From: Kiritimatiellia bacterium
GTDB taxonomy: Bacteria; Verrucomicrobiota; Kiritimatiellia; CAIQIC01; JAGNIJ01
Length of the DNA: 64,000 nucleotides
Direction: 5' to 3'
NCBI GenBank assembly: GCA_018001225.1
Contig: JAGNIJ010000010.1
Location: 1-64,000, forward strand
In this document: piece after piece, positions 39,098 to 46,347 of the stretch
How positions within the stretch are numbered: the stretch's first letter is position 1
Layout of the letters: each line of letters starts with the position of its first letter
The notes under the pieces: generated by a model
Told to the model about the DNA's origin: nothing
Databases searched by the model: none
Seen by the model: only the letters and a program-made list of their open reading frames with translations
Made by a program: the position numbers and the translations under genes

Positions 39098-39703
39098 CTA
39101 ACTCCTTTCCTCGTAAACCACGCGGACGGCGTTCTCCCGGCCGAACCCATCGGGCCGGCGCACTTCCGCGTCCGGATCGGTCACCCAGGTGGTGCCGTTC
39201 ACAAGAAACTGGTATTCGTATCGCCCCTCGGGCAATTCGACGTCTGTCGTCCAATGCCCCGAGGCGTCCGGGCCCTGGAGCTGGATGGTGCCGGCCGTCC
39301 AGTTGTTGAAATCGCCGACGAGTTCCACGCGCTCCGCCCCCGGCGCGTGGATCTGGAAATGCACCAGCATCCGCGGCGGTCCGGACGGAGCGCCCGGTTG
39401 CCGCAGCACCGGCAGGAGCGCGAGCACGAGCAAGGCGCCGGCCAGCGCGGGGATCGCCCACTGCCGCCGCGCCGGGACCAGTGTCCCCAGCCATTCGAGG
39501 AAGGTTGGGCGCGGGGCGGGGGTGATCGCCGCCATGACGCGCGCGGCCAGGTCGGCCGGCGCGCGGACCCGCCGGGCCTCGAGCCGATCGAGCGCCGCGC
39601 GATAGGCCGTCAGCCGGGCTTCCTCCTCCGTATCCGCGGCGGGCGCGGGGACGTTCTCGCCGTCCAGCCGAGCATGGAACCGGTCGCGGGGATGGTTCTT
39701 CAT
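39098..39703 (-). CDS. Anti-sigma-like membrane protein with C-terminal CBM48 domain
   Basis: 201 residues. The N-terminal ~80 residues are cytoplasmic and follow the position of an anti-sigma factor, but no zinc HxxxCxxC motif is present. One membrane helix follows (WAIPALAGALLVLALLPVL, ~81-100). Residues ~112-200 form an early-set/CBM48 (AMPK-type glycogen-binding) domain with RVELVGDFNNWTAG and GRYEYQFLVNGTTW. CBM48 domains bind alpha-glucans in known proteins. The gene overlaps the sigma gene by 4 bases. A periplasmic carbohydrate sensor that holds the sigma factor is a reasonable inference. Confidence 0.8.
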   Translation of the reverse strand: MKNHPRDRFHARLDGENVPAPAADTEEEARLTAYRAALDRLEARRVRAPADLAARVMAAITPAPRPTFLEWLGTLVPARRQWAIPALAGALLVLALLPVLRQPGAPSGPPRMLVHFQIHAPGAERVELVGDFNNWTAGTIQLQGPDASGHWTTDVELPEGRYEYQFLVNGTTWVTDPDAEVRRPDGFGRENAVRVVYEERS

Positions 39704-40239
39704 GACTCGCGCTCCCGTTCGGTCTTGAGCAAGTGGACCAGTTCGTCGCGCCCGCGCGCCACGCGCATCTTGGCCGCGCTCAACCCGATGCCCAGCGTGC
39801 GCGCGATCTCTTCGTAGGACTGTCCCTCGACATGTTTGAGGAGCAAGGCGGTGCGCAGGGTCTCGGGCATTTGGGCGAGGGCGGCCTCCAGCCCCTCGTC
39901 GGGCAGTGCCGGCGCGGGCGGCGGACCGGCTTCCTGCAGACGGGTCAGCGTCTCCTCCATCCGGCGCCGCCGGCTGAAGCTCCGGAACCGGTTGCGCGTG
40001 AGGTTGGCGCCGATGCTCATCACCCAGTTCCGAAAAGAAAACTCCGGCTTGTACGAATGCAGTTTCCGGAAGGCCCGGATGAAGGTCTCCTGCGCGATAT
40101 CGGCCGCCTCATGCCAGTTGCCGGTCATGCTCCACACCAGGTTGAATACGGAATCCTGATTTCGCCGCACCAGTTCCGTGAAGGCGTTGGTATCGCCTTC
40201 CCGGCACCGGGCGACGATCTCGGCATCGCTTGCATTCAT
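39700..40239 (-). CDS. ECF RNA polymerase sigma factor
   Basis: 179 residues. Region 2 is seen in ELVRRNQDSVFNLVW...AADIAQETFIRAFRKL and FRNWVMSIGANLTRNRFR. Region 4 is in LLKHVEGQSYEEIARTLGIGLSAAKMRVARGRDEL. A Pro/Ala-rich linker lies between. The start is preceded by TAGGAGATA. Its own upstream region carries a promoter-like pair identical in pattern to the one facing the other way, so self-activation is likely. It heads an operon with the anti-sigma-like, Gly-rich and barrel genes. Confidence 0.95.
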   Translation of the reverse strand: MNASDAEIVARCREGDTNAFTELVRRNQDSVFNLVWSMTGNWHEAADIAQETFIRAFRKLHSYKPEFSFRNWVMSIGANLTRNRFRSFSRRRRMEETLTRLQEAGPPPAPALPDEGLEAALAQMPETLRTALLLKHVEGQSYEEIARTLGIGLSAAKMRVARGRDELVHLLKTERERES

Positions 40240-40255
40240 TATCTCCTACAGCTTG

Positions 40256-40281
40256 TACACCGGAGGCCGCGGTTTTGTCAC
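40256..40281 (-). promoter_or_regulatory. Candidate ECF promoter for the sigma operon
   Basis: On the minus strand GTGAC (40281-40277) and GTGTA (40260-40256) are 16 bases apart. The start codon of the sigma gene is 17 bases beyond. The same two words with the same spacing occur on the plus strand at 40306-40331. Confidence 0.6.
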
Positions 40282-40283
40282 GT

Positions 40284-40324
40284 GGCCCCCGCAAAAAACC
40301 GGAATGTGACCTTTTGCGGGGGCC
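40284..40324. promoter_or_regulatory. 13-base perfect inverted repeat between divergent promoters
   Basis: GGCCCCCGCAAAA (40284-40296) is mirrored at 40312-40324 around a 15-base spacer. The right arm covers most of the spacer of the plus-strand promoter. It could be an operator, or a hairpin, since no T-run follows. Confidence 0.6.
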
Positions 40325-40331
40325 CGGTGTA
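40306..40331 (+). promoter_or_regulatory. Candidate ECF promoter for the two small secreted genes
   Basis: GTGAC (40306-40310) and GTGTA (40327-40331) are separated by 16 bases. The first small gene starts 66 bases downstream. Words and spacing match the minus-strand copy exactly. Confidence 0.6.
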
Positions 40332-40397
40332 TCTAGAGTAGAACATCCGGCGGTTCGGATGCGACGAGACGGGGCGACAGCCCGGAAGGAGACTTGG

Positions 40398-40664
40398 ATG
40401 AAGACGGCAGTTCGGTGGACGGTGGCGGTGGCGATGGGGGTTTCGCTGGCGGCCGGCACGGCGCAGGCGGCGGGCGGGAACGCTCGGCAGCGGAAGGGTC
40501 ACGGTTACGGGACCGCTACCCGCACGGGCAGTGCGTCCGCGACGGCGCTCAAGACGCGCTCGCAAGATCGGCTGCGCGACGGCTCCTGCCTGACCTCGAC
40601 CACCGCCGCGGCCCAGGATCGTTTGCAGAGCCGTTTGCGTGACGGTTCGTGCCTGAACAAGTAA
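40398..40664 (+). CDS. Small secreted protein with duplicated DRLRDGSCL motif
   Basis: 88 residues from ATG 40398, with AAGGAGA upstream. A signal peptide (~1-24, TAQAAGG) is followed by a basic, Gly/Thr-rich stretch and two copies of (D/S)RLRDGSCL, each with one Cys. The Cys residues could form a disulfide or bind metal. No family recognised. It is divergent from the ECF sigma gene and downstream of the matching promoter, so it is probably a member of that regulon. A second small secreted gene follows after 22 bases. Confidence 0.7.
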   Translation: MKTAVRWTVAVAMGVSLAAGTAQAAGGNARQRKGHGYGTATRTGSASATALKTRSQDRLRDGSCLTSTTAAAQDRLQSRLRDGSCLNK

Positions 40665-40686
40665 CGCAAGGAAAGGAGCGGAGACC

Positions 40687-40806
40687 ATGAAGAAGTGGAT
40701 GATCGTTCTGCTGCTGGTGCTCGGAGCCGTGTCGGTGTTCGCCGGCGGGGATAAGAACCGCGGCGACAAGGGCAAGGGCGCCGTTCACCAGGTTGTGGGC
40801 CCGTAA
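40687..40806 (+). CDS. Tiny secreted peptide (39 residues)
   Basis: ATG 40687 with AAGGAGCGGAGACC upstream, a good ribosome binding site. The peptide is a signal sequence (MKKWMIVLLLVLGAVSVFA) and a mature part of about 20 residues, GGDKNRGDKGKGAVHQVVGP, rich in Gly, Lys and Asp. It follows the DRLRDGSCL gene by 22 bases. Function unknown. The strong signal and RBS argue that it is a real gene. Confidence 0.6.
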   Translation: MKKWMIVLLLVLGAVSVFAGGDKNRGDKGKGAVHQVVGP

Positions 40807-40820
40807 AGCACGCCACCCCG

Positions 40821-40849
40821 GGGGGCACAGTTAATAAACTGTGACCCCC
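40821..40849. terminator. Candidate bidirectional terminator stem-loop
   Basis: A 12-base left arm (40821-40832) pairs with 40837-40849, with one bulged A, around an AATA loop. It sits between convergent genes. No T-run follows on either strand, so termination would be weak or Rho-assisted; a small dispersed palindrome is an alternative. Confidence 0.45.
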
Positions 40850-40881
40850 TCGAGGGGCGCGGGTGCGCGACCTTCAAAAAC

Positions 40882-42120
40882 TTACCGCAGATCCCGCGCC
40901 CGGATGTTGTTCCGGACGAAGTCCATCTTGAGCGTCAGTTTGTCCTTGGGCTTCAGCTCGACCCGGAACTCCAGCGTCTCATGGTCCTTCAGCTCGTAGT
41001 CGAGGCTGGCCGACCGCATGGTCCACTCGCCCGGGATGTACTGGGTCAGCACGAGCACCGCCGGCTGGTCCTTGAAGTTCTCCACCTCGGTCTCGATCAG
41101 TTCCTCGTTGTCGTAGAGGATGATCTCGTTCGACGAGTTGCGCTTGATGTTGATCTGCCGGTTCACCTTCTGGCGCTGGGTCACGACCACGTCGCGGCCC
41201 TCGCCGACCCGGATCTCCATGTCCTCGCCGACCGGGACGAAGCCGGGATTATCCTCGCCGACGAAGATCGTCGAGCCGTGCCCGTCCTTCTGGAACACGC
41301 GGACCTTGCCGTCCCAGAGGGCGTTCTCCCCGAGGCCCTTCGCCTTGGTGTTGGCGATCGCGTAGTAGACCGGGATGCCCACGTTTTCGTCCAGGCGCGA
41401 CGGGTCCCACGGCTTCTCGCGCGCGTCCCACTTGAACGTCTTCACGATCGGCAGGCCGGCCTTGCTCAAGAACAGCCGCTGCCGGGTCTCCTCGTGCTTC
41501 GCGCTCATGGAGAACGGCTCGCCGTAGTCCAGGCGGACCTGGGCGTCGGCAAAGTCCTCGCCGGAGAAGTTACGGAGCACCAGGAACGACTCCAGGTCCA
41601 GCTTGCTCTCGTCCTTCTCGGCCGTGCCGGTGTAGGTCACCAGCCGGTCGATGCCCGAGAGCAGGTAGCTGATCCGCACCTTCGCGTTGCAGGCCTCCGC
41701 GCAGGAGAGCTGCCAGACCAGCGCCCCCTCGCCGGGCGGGTAGCTGACGTTCAGCAGTTGGACCTTGTCCGCGGGCGAGAGCGCCGCAAGCCGGATGGAA
41801 TCCTGGTCGATCGTGACGCCCTTCCAGGAGAAGTCCACCTGGTTCAGGCCCTTCTGGAGCGTCAGCACGCGCTCCTCCTCGACGACCGTGGCGGCGGGAT
41901 TGTCCAGGCGGATCATCGTCGCGTCGCGGTCCGGCAGGGCGACCAGCTTGATGCGGGCGCCGGCGGGGATTGCCGCAAAAATCCACAAGAGGCACAAGCC
42001 GGACAGCAAGCGGCTCGCGGGGACGCTCGCGCTCCATGTCGTCGGACGGCCTTTTGGAGGGCGAGCCTCCGGCGAGCCGCTGCAGCGCGATGTAAGGGTG
42101 TATAGATTGGTCTTTTTCAT
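40882..42120 (-). CDS. Secreted DUF4139-like protein with a palindrome inserted in its leader
   Basis: 412 residues from ATG 42120, with AGGAGGGAA upstream. It is a paralog of the next gene upstream (shared order: KLVALPDRD/DLVTLPERD near the mature start, LTLQKGLN, VSYPP, SGEDxA). DUF4139 proteins are secreted beta-rich proteins of unknown role. The leader is odd: ten residues, a 27-residue polar insert (SRCSGSPEARPPKGRPTTW...), then the hydrophobic core LLSGLCLLWIFAAIPAGA. The insert matches an imperfect palindrome at 42010-42080. Overlaps its paralog by 4 bases. Confidence 0.8.
   Translation of the reverse strand: MKKTNLYTLTSRCSGSPEARPPKGRPTTWSASVPASRLLSGLCLLWIFAAIPAGARIKLVALPDRDATMIRLDNPAATVVEEERVLTLQKGLNQVDFSWKGVTIDQDSIRLAALSPADKVQLLNVSYPPGEGALVWQLSCAEACNAKVRISYLLSGIDRLVTYTGTAEKDESKLDLESFLVLRNFSGEDFADAQVRLDYGEPFSMSAKHEETRQRLFLSKAGLPIVKTFKWDAREKPWDPSRLDENVGIPVYYAIANTKAKGLGENALWDGKVRVFQKDGHGSTIFVGEDNPGFVPVGEDMEIRVGEGRDVVVTQRQKVNRQINIKRNSSNEIILYDNEELIETEVENFKDQPAVLVLTQYIPGEWTMRSASLDYELKDHETLEFRVELKPKDKLTLKMDFVRNNIRARDLR
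42010..42080. repeat. Imperfect palindrome inside a coding region
   Basis: Arms of 27 and 26 bases (42010-42036 and 42055-42080) are near-perfect reverse complements with about four differences, around an 18-base loop. It lies within the leader-coding part of the DUF4139-like gene and keeps the frame. Form and GC content are those of a REP-type element. Confidence 0.75.
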
Positions 42121-43466
42121 CGGCGTTCCCTCCTGTCTCCTTCGTGGTACACGACCCGGTAGGTGATTTCGCGCTCCGTGTTCGGCGGCAGCTCGACCAC
42201 GAACTTCAGCCGCTGGGCGTCCTGCTTCTCGAACGAGGCCAGTTCGCCCTTGGGCTTGATCTCGTCCACGTACTGGTGGCGCAGCCGGCGGAAGACCTCC
42301 ACGCGCACGGGGATGTCGCGGTAGTTGTTCAGCTCCAGCGTCCAGTCCTCGGCCTGGTCGTAGCCGCTGATGTTGCCGTTCGTGCCGTGGAACAGGTAAT
42401 GGTCGGTCTGGATCTTCATCAGCTTCGGCTCGACCTTCACGCCGCGCGCCGCGCCGAGGTTCAACTCCGCCTCCTGCTCCACCGGGATGTACTTGACCGG
42501 CGTCGCGCCCTCGTAGGAGAGGTGGTCCTGCTTGTCCGCCGTCCGGTAGACCTTGAAGAAGCCGTCCGGCAGCGGCGTCTCGCCGAGGTTGTGTTTCTCG
42601 TCGTTCTTGAAGAACAGCAGGCGCATCGTGGTCGAGCCGTAGCGCTCCTCGTCGTACCGGAACAGGTTCACCACCGGCACGCGCACGGGCTTGAACGACG
42701 GCAGGCGCTTGGACCACTGGTTCGGGATCGTCTCCGTGCCGGGGATCGTGTAGAGGAAGTATTCCGACAGGCCCTCCTTCACGATCTCCTTCGGGCCGGC
42801 TTCTTCAGCATAATCCATCGCGCCGGCCAAGGCCATCGCTTCTGGTGCCCGGGACATTCTCATGACCATGGGGGCCGCCGGCACGACTTCCGGGTACGGC
42901 CGGCCGTAGGGCTCCTTGCGCCGCGCGAGGTCGGCGATCTCGTCGATGAGGTTGACCACGCCGACGATCATGCGGGTCTGGGCGTTGGCGTAGTCCTCGC
43001 CGGAGTTGTTGGTCACGCGGACGTAGCCCTCGAGGAGCATGTCCTTCTCGTCCTGCGAGAGCGTGGCCATGTAGAACGCGCGCCAGGAGATGCCCGAGGT
43101 GAAGAACGTGATCTCGACGAGCACCTCGCCCTCGACCTCGGACTGGATGTTCCAGACCGCCTGCGAGTTGATCCGCGGCGGGTAGGAGACGTCGAGCAGC
43201 TTGACCGCATCCGGCTTGTCCACGGCGCGCAGGCGCAGGGACGTGGGATCGATCAGCGTGTTGGCCCAGCCGAAGGAGAGCTTGTTGAGCCCCTTCTGCA
43301 GGGTCAGCTTGCGCACCTCGCGGACCAGCGTCAGGTCCGCCGAGTTGTAGATCGTGAGCTGAACGCTATCGCGTTCCGGCAGCGTGACCAGGTCGATGCC
43401 GGCGCGGGCGGGCAGGACGAACCCGCACGCCGCGAGCGCAAGGCAGGCCAAAGACCGTATCTTCAT
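42117..43466 (-). CDS. Secreted DUF4139 family protein
   Basis: 449 residues from ATG 43466, with GGAGGAATG upstream. A normal signal peptide (~1-22, ACGFVLPARAGIDL) is followed by beta-rich domains: an N-terminal part with TIYNSADLTLVREVRKLTLQKGLNKLSFGW, then the DUF4139 region with SGISWRAFYMATLSQDEKDMLLEGYV and NNSGEDYANAQTRMIVG. Members are secreted or periplasmic, with no known reaction. The pair of paralogs forms its own minus-strand unit, convergent with the small ECF-controlled genes. Confidence 0.85.
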   Translation of the reverse strand: MKIRSLACLALAACGFVLPARAGIDLVTLPERDSVQLTIYNSADLTLVREVRKLTLQKGLNKLSFGWANTLIDPTSLRLRAVDKPDAVKLLDVSYPPRINSQAVWNIQSEVEGEVLVEITFFTSGISWRAFYMATLSQDEKDMLLEGYVRVTNNSGEDYANAQTRMIVGVVNLIDEIADLARRKEPYGRPYPEVVPAAPMVMRMSRAPEAMALAGAMDYAEEAGPKEIVKEGLSEYFLYTIPGTETIPNQWSKRLPSFKPVRVPVVNLFRYDEERYGSTTMRLLFFKNDEKHNLGETPLPDGFFKVYRTADKQDHLSYEGATPVKYIPVEQEAELNLGAARGVKVEPKLMKIQTDHYLFHGTNGNISGYDQAEDWTLELNNYRDIPVRVEVFRRLRHQYVDEIKPKGELASFEKQDAQRLKFVVELPPNTEREITYRVVYHEGDRRERR

Positions 43467-43628
43467 AGGCGCATTCCTCCAGTTGATGGCGTCATCATAC
43501 CAGCCGCCGGGGCGTTGTCCATGGTCCGGCGGCCCCTGTTTAATACGGCGCGGCGGTGCTGCCGGATGACAGGGTGCGCCGGCCGCCTGGAAAGCACTCC
43601 CGGGCCAGCGCCCGCGGGTTCAGGGACG

Positions 43629-43659
43629 TTGGCAGTTGGCTGCCAAGCGTCAATATGAT
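43629..43659 (+). promoter_or_regulatory. Candidate sigma-70 promoter of selC
   Basis: TTGGCA (43629-43634) and TATGAT (43654-43659, five of six consensus) are 19 bases apart, a little long. The tRNA starts 17 bases after the -10 box. Confidence 0.5.
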
Positions 43660-43676
43660 AGAAGTAAAACAGCGGG

Positions 43677-43773
43677 GGGAGTGACAAGGTGCCTGGTGGG
43701 CCTCGCGGACTTCAAATCCGTTGTGGGGCTTTAAACGGTCCCGGTTGGGTTCGATTCCCACTCACTCCCGCCA
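43677..43773 (+). tRNA. selC: Selenocysteine tRNA (anticodon TCA)
   Basis: A 97-base tRNA with the 8-base acceptor stem GGGAGTGA/TCACTCCC, a long variable arm, discriminator G and encoded CCA (43771-43773). The anticodon TCA (43712-43714) sits in CTTCAAA, as in E. coli selC, and the GGTTCGATTCC T-loop follows. The long extra arm and 8-base acceptor set it apart from ordinary suppressor or Trp tRNAs. It implies a selenocysteine pathway (selA, selB and selD elsewhere). Confidence 0.93.
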
Positions 43774-43837
43774 TTTCCCCTGTTCCGGCGGCGACTTGGG
43801 GATTGAACGGGGGCGCGCGCCGGGCATAATCGAGTGC

Positions 43838-45631
43838 ATGTTTTCCCCGGGCAAGGCGGCGGCGTGGCTCGTCAGCGGAGGCCTGCTTCTGGCCGCCGCC
43901 GCGCCGGCGGCGTGGGCGGCCGAGCCCCTGGATGTCCTCATCCTGGAATCCTTCGGCCGCGACATTTCGCCCTGGGACTCCACGACGGCCGCCTTGAAAC
44001 GGGAACTGGTCCGGCAGGCGCCGGCCCCCGTCAATTTCCACGAGGTGACGGTCGGCGCCGGCGCGCTGGTCCATCCCTTTGCCGACGCCCCGCTCGTGGA
44101 GTATCTCCAGGACCTGTACGCGCGCCGCCGGCCCGATCTCGCCGTGCTGATCGCCGCCCCGGCGGCGGCCTTCTGGGGCAGGCAGGGCGGCCGCCTGTTT
44201 CCCTCGACGCCGGCGGTGATCGGCGGGATTGAGCAACGCCAGTTGCAGCGGGTCACGGTCGGCTCCAATACCGTGGCCGTCATCATTGATTTTAACATTG
44301 AGGGCCGCTTGCAGGCGATCCCCGAAATATGGCCCGACGCCACGAACGTAGCCGTGGTGGTGGGCGACTCGCTGCTGGAGAAGTTCTGGGTGGAGGAATG
44401 CCGCCGCGCCTGGGCGCCGTACACCAACCGGTTTCAGTTTATCTGGTTAAGCGGGTTGCCGTTCCCGGAAATCCGCCGCCGCGTGGCCGCGCTGCCGCCG
44501 CGCACGGTCATCGGCTATGGGGTGTTGTGCGTGGACGCCGCCGGGGTGTCGCACGAGAAGCAGGACGCGCTGGACGAGATCGTCAAGGTGGCCAACGCGC
44601 CGGTGCTGGGGATGTTCGAGGAGCAGCTCGGCCGGGGCATCGTGGGCGGGCGGTTGTTCTCCGGGGAAAGCCTCGGCCGCGAGTCCGCGCGCGTGGGCGC
44701 CCGCCTGCTGCGGGGCGAATCGCCGGGGACGATCCCGGCGACGATGATCCGCAACGGCCCCCCGCAGTTCGATTGGCGGCAGCTCCGGCGGTGGGGCATC
44801 GACGAGAAACGCCTGCCGCCGGGCAGCCTCGTGCAGTTCCGGCAGCCGACGCTCTGGGAGCAGTACCGCTGGATCATCCTGGGCACGCTGGGCATTCTCC
44901 TGGCGCAGACGGCGACCATCGGCGGCCTGCTGCTGCAGCGGGCCCGGCGCCGGCGCGCCGAGCTGGCCACGCGCGAGGTCAGCGGCCGGCTCATCACGGC
45001 CCAGGAGGAGGAGCGATGCCGGATCGCCCGCGATCTCCATGACGACTTGAGCCAGCGGCTGGCCCTGCTGTCCGTCGAGCTGGAAATGGCCGGGCATTCT
45101 TCCGGCGCCGGGGCGGCCGCGACCGGCCACGCGATGGAACAGATGGCCGCCCAGGTGCAGGAGATCTCCACGGACGTCCACAAGCTCTCCTACCAGCTCC
45201 ACCCGGCGAAGCTGGATCAACTCGGCCTCGTGACCGCCGCGCGCACCCTCTGCCACGAGCTGTCGGGGCAGTCGGGCCTGCGCATCGAGTTCAGCCAGGA
45301 GAACGTCCCGCGCGACCTCCCCGCGGACGTCGCGTTGTGCGCCTACCGTGTGCTGCAGGAGTCGCTGGGTAATGCCATACGGCACAGCGGGGCGACATCG
45401 GTCTCCGCGGCCCTGCGAATGAACAGCGGGCGCCTTGACCTGGAGGTCGCCGACAACGGCAAGGGATTCGACGACGGCCGCGCGCGGCGCGAGGGCGGCA
45501 TCGGGTTGTTCAGCATGCAGGAGCGGGCGCGGGTGGCGCGCGGCCGGTTTGCCGTCCATTCGCGGCCGGGGCAGGGGACCCGCGTGGAACTGTCCGTGCC
45601 GGTGACGCCGCCGGTCCGGGAGGCCCCGTGA
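43838..45631 (+). CDS. Membrane sensor histidine kinase with ABC substrate-binding-like sensor
   Basis: 597 residues from ATG 43838. A signal peptide or first helix (to ~27) is followed by a ~310-residue periplasmic domain resembling ABC_sub_bind-type proteins (LDVLILESFGRDISPWD..., PDLAVLIAAPAAAFW, VGDSLLEKFW). One membrane helix follows (WIILGTLGILLAQTATIGGLLL, ~346-368), then HisKA_3 dimerisation with the phospho-His in ARDLHDDLSQRL and a HATPase with GNAIRHSGA and DNGKGF. It is the NarX/DesK type. The stop overlaps the response regulator start by 4 bases, so the two are partners. Confidence 0.9.
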   Translation: MFSPGKAAAWLVSGGLLLAAAAPAAWAAEPLDVLILESFGRDISPWDSTTAALKRELVRQAPAPVNFHEVTVGAGALVHPFADAPLVEYLQDLYARRRPDLAVLIAAPAAAFWGRQGGRLFPSTPAVIGGIEQRQLQRVTVGSNTVAVIIDFNIEGRLQAIPEIWPDATNVAVVVGDSLLEKFWVEECRRAWAPYTNRFQFIWLSGLPFPEIRRRVAALPPRTVIGYGVLCVDAAGVSHEKQDALDEIVKVANAPVLGMFEEQLGRGIVGGRLFSGESLGRESARVGARLLRGESPGTIPATMIRNGPPQFDWRQLRRWGIDEKRLPPGSLVQFRQPTLWEQYRWIILGTLGILLAQTATIGGLLLQRARRRRAELATREVSGRLITAQEEERCRIARDLHDDLSQRLALLSVELEMAGHSSGAGAAATGHAMEQMAAQVQEISTDVHKLSYQLHPAKLDQLGLVTAARTLCHELSGQSGLRIEFSQENVPRDLPADVALCAYRVLQESLGNAIRHSGATSVSAALRMNSGRLDLEVADNGKGFDDGRARREGGIGLFSMQERARVARGRFAVHSRPGQGTRVELSVPVTPPVREAP

Positions 45632-46296
45632 GCCGGCCCCGGGTGCTGCTGGCGGATGACCACGGGCTCCTGCTGGAGGCCCTGCGGAAACTTCTCGAAC
45701 CGGCCTGCGACGTGATCGGCACGGTCACCGACGGGCGCGCGCTGGTCGAAACCGCGCTGGAACTCAAGCCGGACGTCATTGTCGCGGACATCGGGATGCC
45801 CCGGCTCAACGGCCTGGAGGCGGGGACGCAGTTGCAGGCCCGGCTGCCCGCCGCGAAGCTGATCTTCCTGACGGTCAACGAGGACCCGGACATCGCGGCG
45901 GAGGCGATCCGGCGCGGGGCCAGGGGCTACCTGCTGAAGAAGTCCGCGGCCACGGAGTTGTTCGCGGCCATCGAGCGGGTCGCGGCGGGCCGGACGTATA
46001 TCACGCCGCTGATCACGAGCGAGCCGCCCGAGGCCTTTGCCGAGCGCGCCCGGCAGTCGCGCGCGGCGCCGGGCTTGAGCGCGCGCCAGAAGGAAGTCCT
46101 GCAACTGCTGGCCGAGGGCTGCTCGATGAAAGAGGCCGCGGCGATTCTCCAGGTCAGCACGCGGACCATCGCCTTTCACAAGTACGCCATGATGAAACAG
46201 CACGGGTTCCGGACCGGCGCCGAACTCGTCCAGTACGCCGTGCGGCTCGGCCTGGTCGCCGACCATGGCGGTCCGCTGCCCCCCTGTCAGTTCTGA
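45628..46296 (+). CDS. NarL/LuxR-family response regulator
   Basis: 222 residues, GTG start 45628 overlapping the kinase stop (GTGA). The receiver domain keeps the acid pocket (LLADDHG), phospho-Asp in VIVADIGMPRLNG, Thr in FLTVNED and Lys in YLLKKSA. The C-terminal LuxR helix-turn-helix is LSARQKEVLQLLAEGCSMKEAAAILQVSTRTIAFHKYAMMKQHG. It likely activates the sulfatase genes downstream when phosphorylated by the upstream kinase. Confidence 0.95.
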   Translation: MSRPRVLLADDHGLLLEALRKLLEPACDVIGTVTDGRALVETALELKPDVIVADIGMPRLNGLEAGTQLQARLPAAKLIFLTVNEDPDIAAEAIRRGARGYLLKKSAATELFAAIERVAAGRTYITPLITSEPPEAFAERARQSRAAPGLSARQKEVLQLLAEGCSMKEAAAILQVSTRTIAFHKYAMMKQHGFRTGAELVQYAVRLGLVADHGGPLPPCQF

Positions 46297-46347
46297 CAGG
46301 TGCGCCGCGCCGCGCGGATTTCCTATGGTGCCCGTCCAAGAGGCATC

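Noticed and set aside
40284..40324. Rho-independent terminator at the 13-base inverted repeat
   Set aside because: The spacer is 15 bases, no T-run follows, and it lies between divergent starts, so an operator or promoter overlap is more likely.
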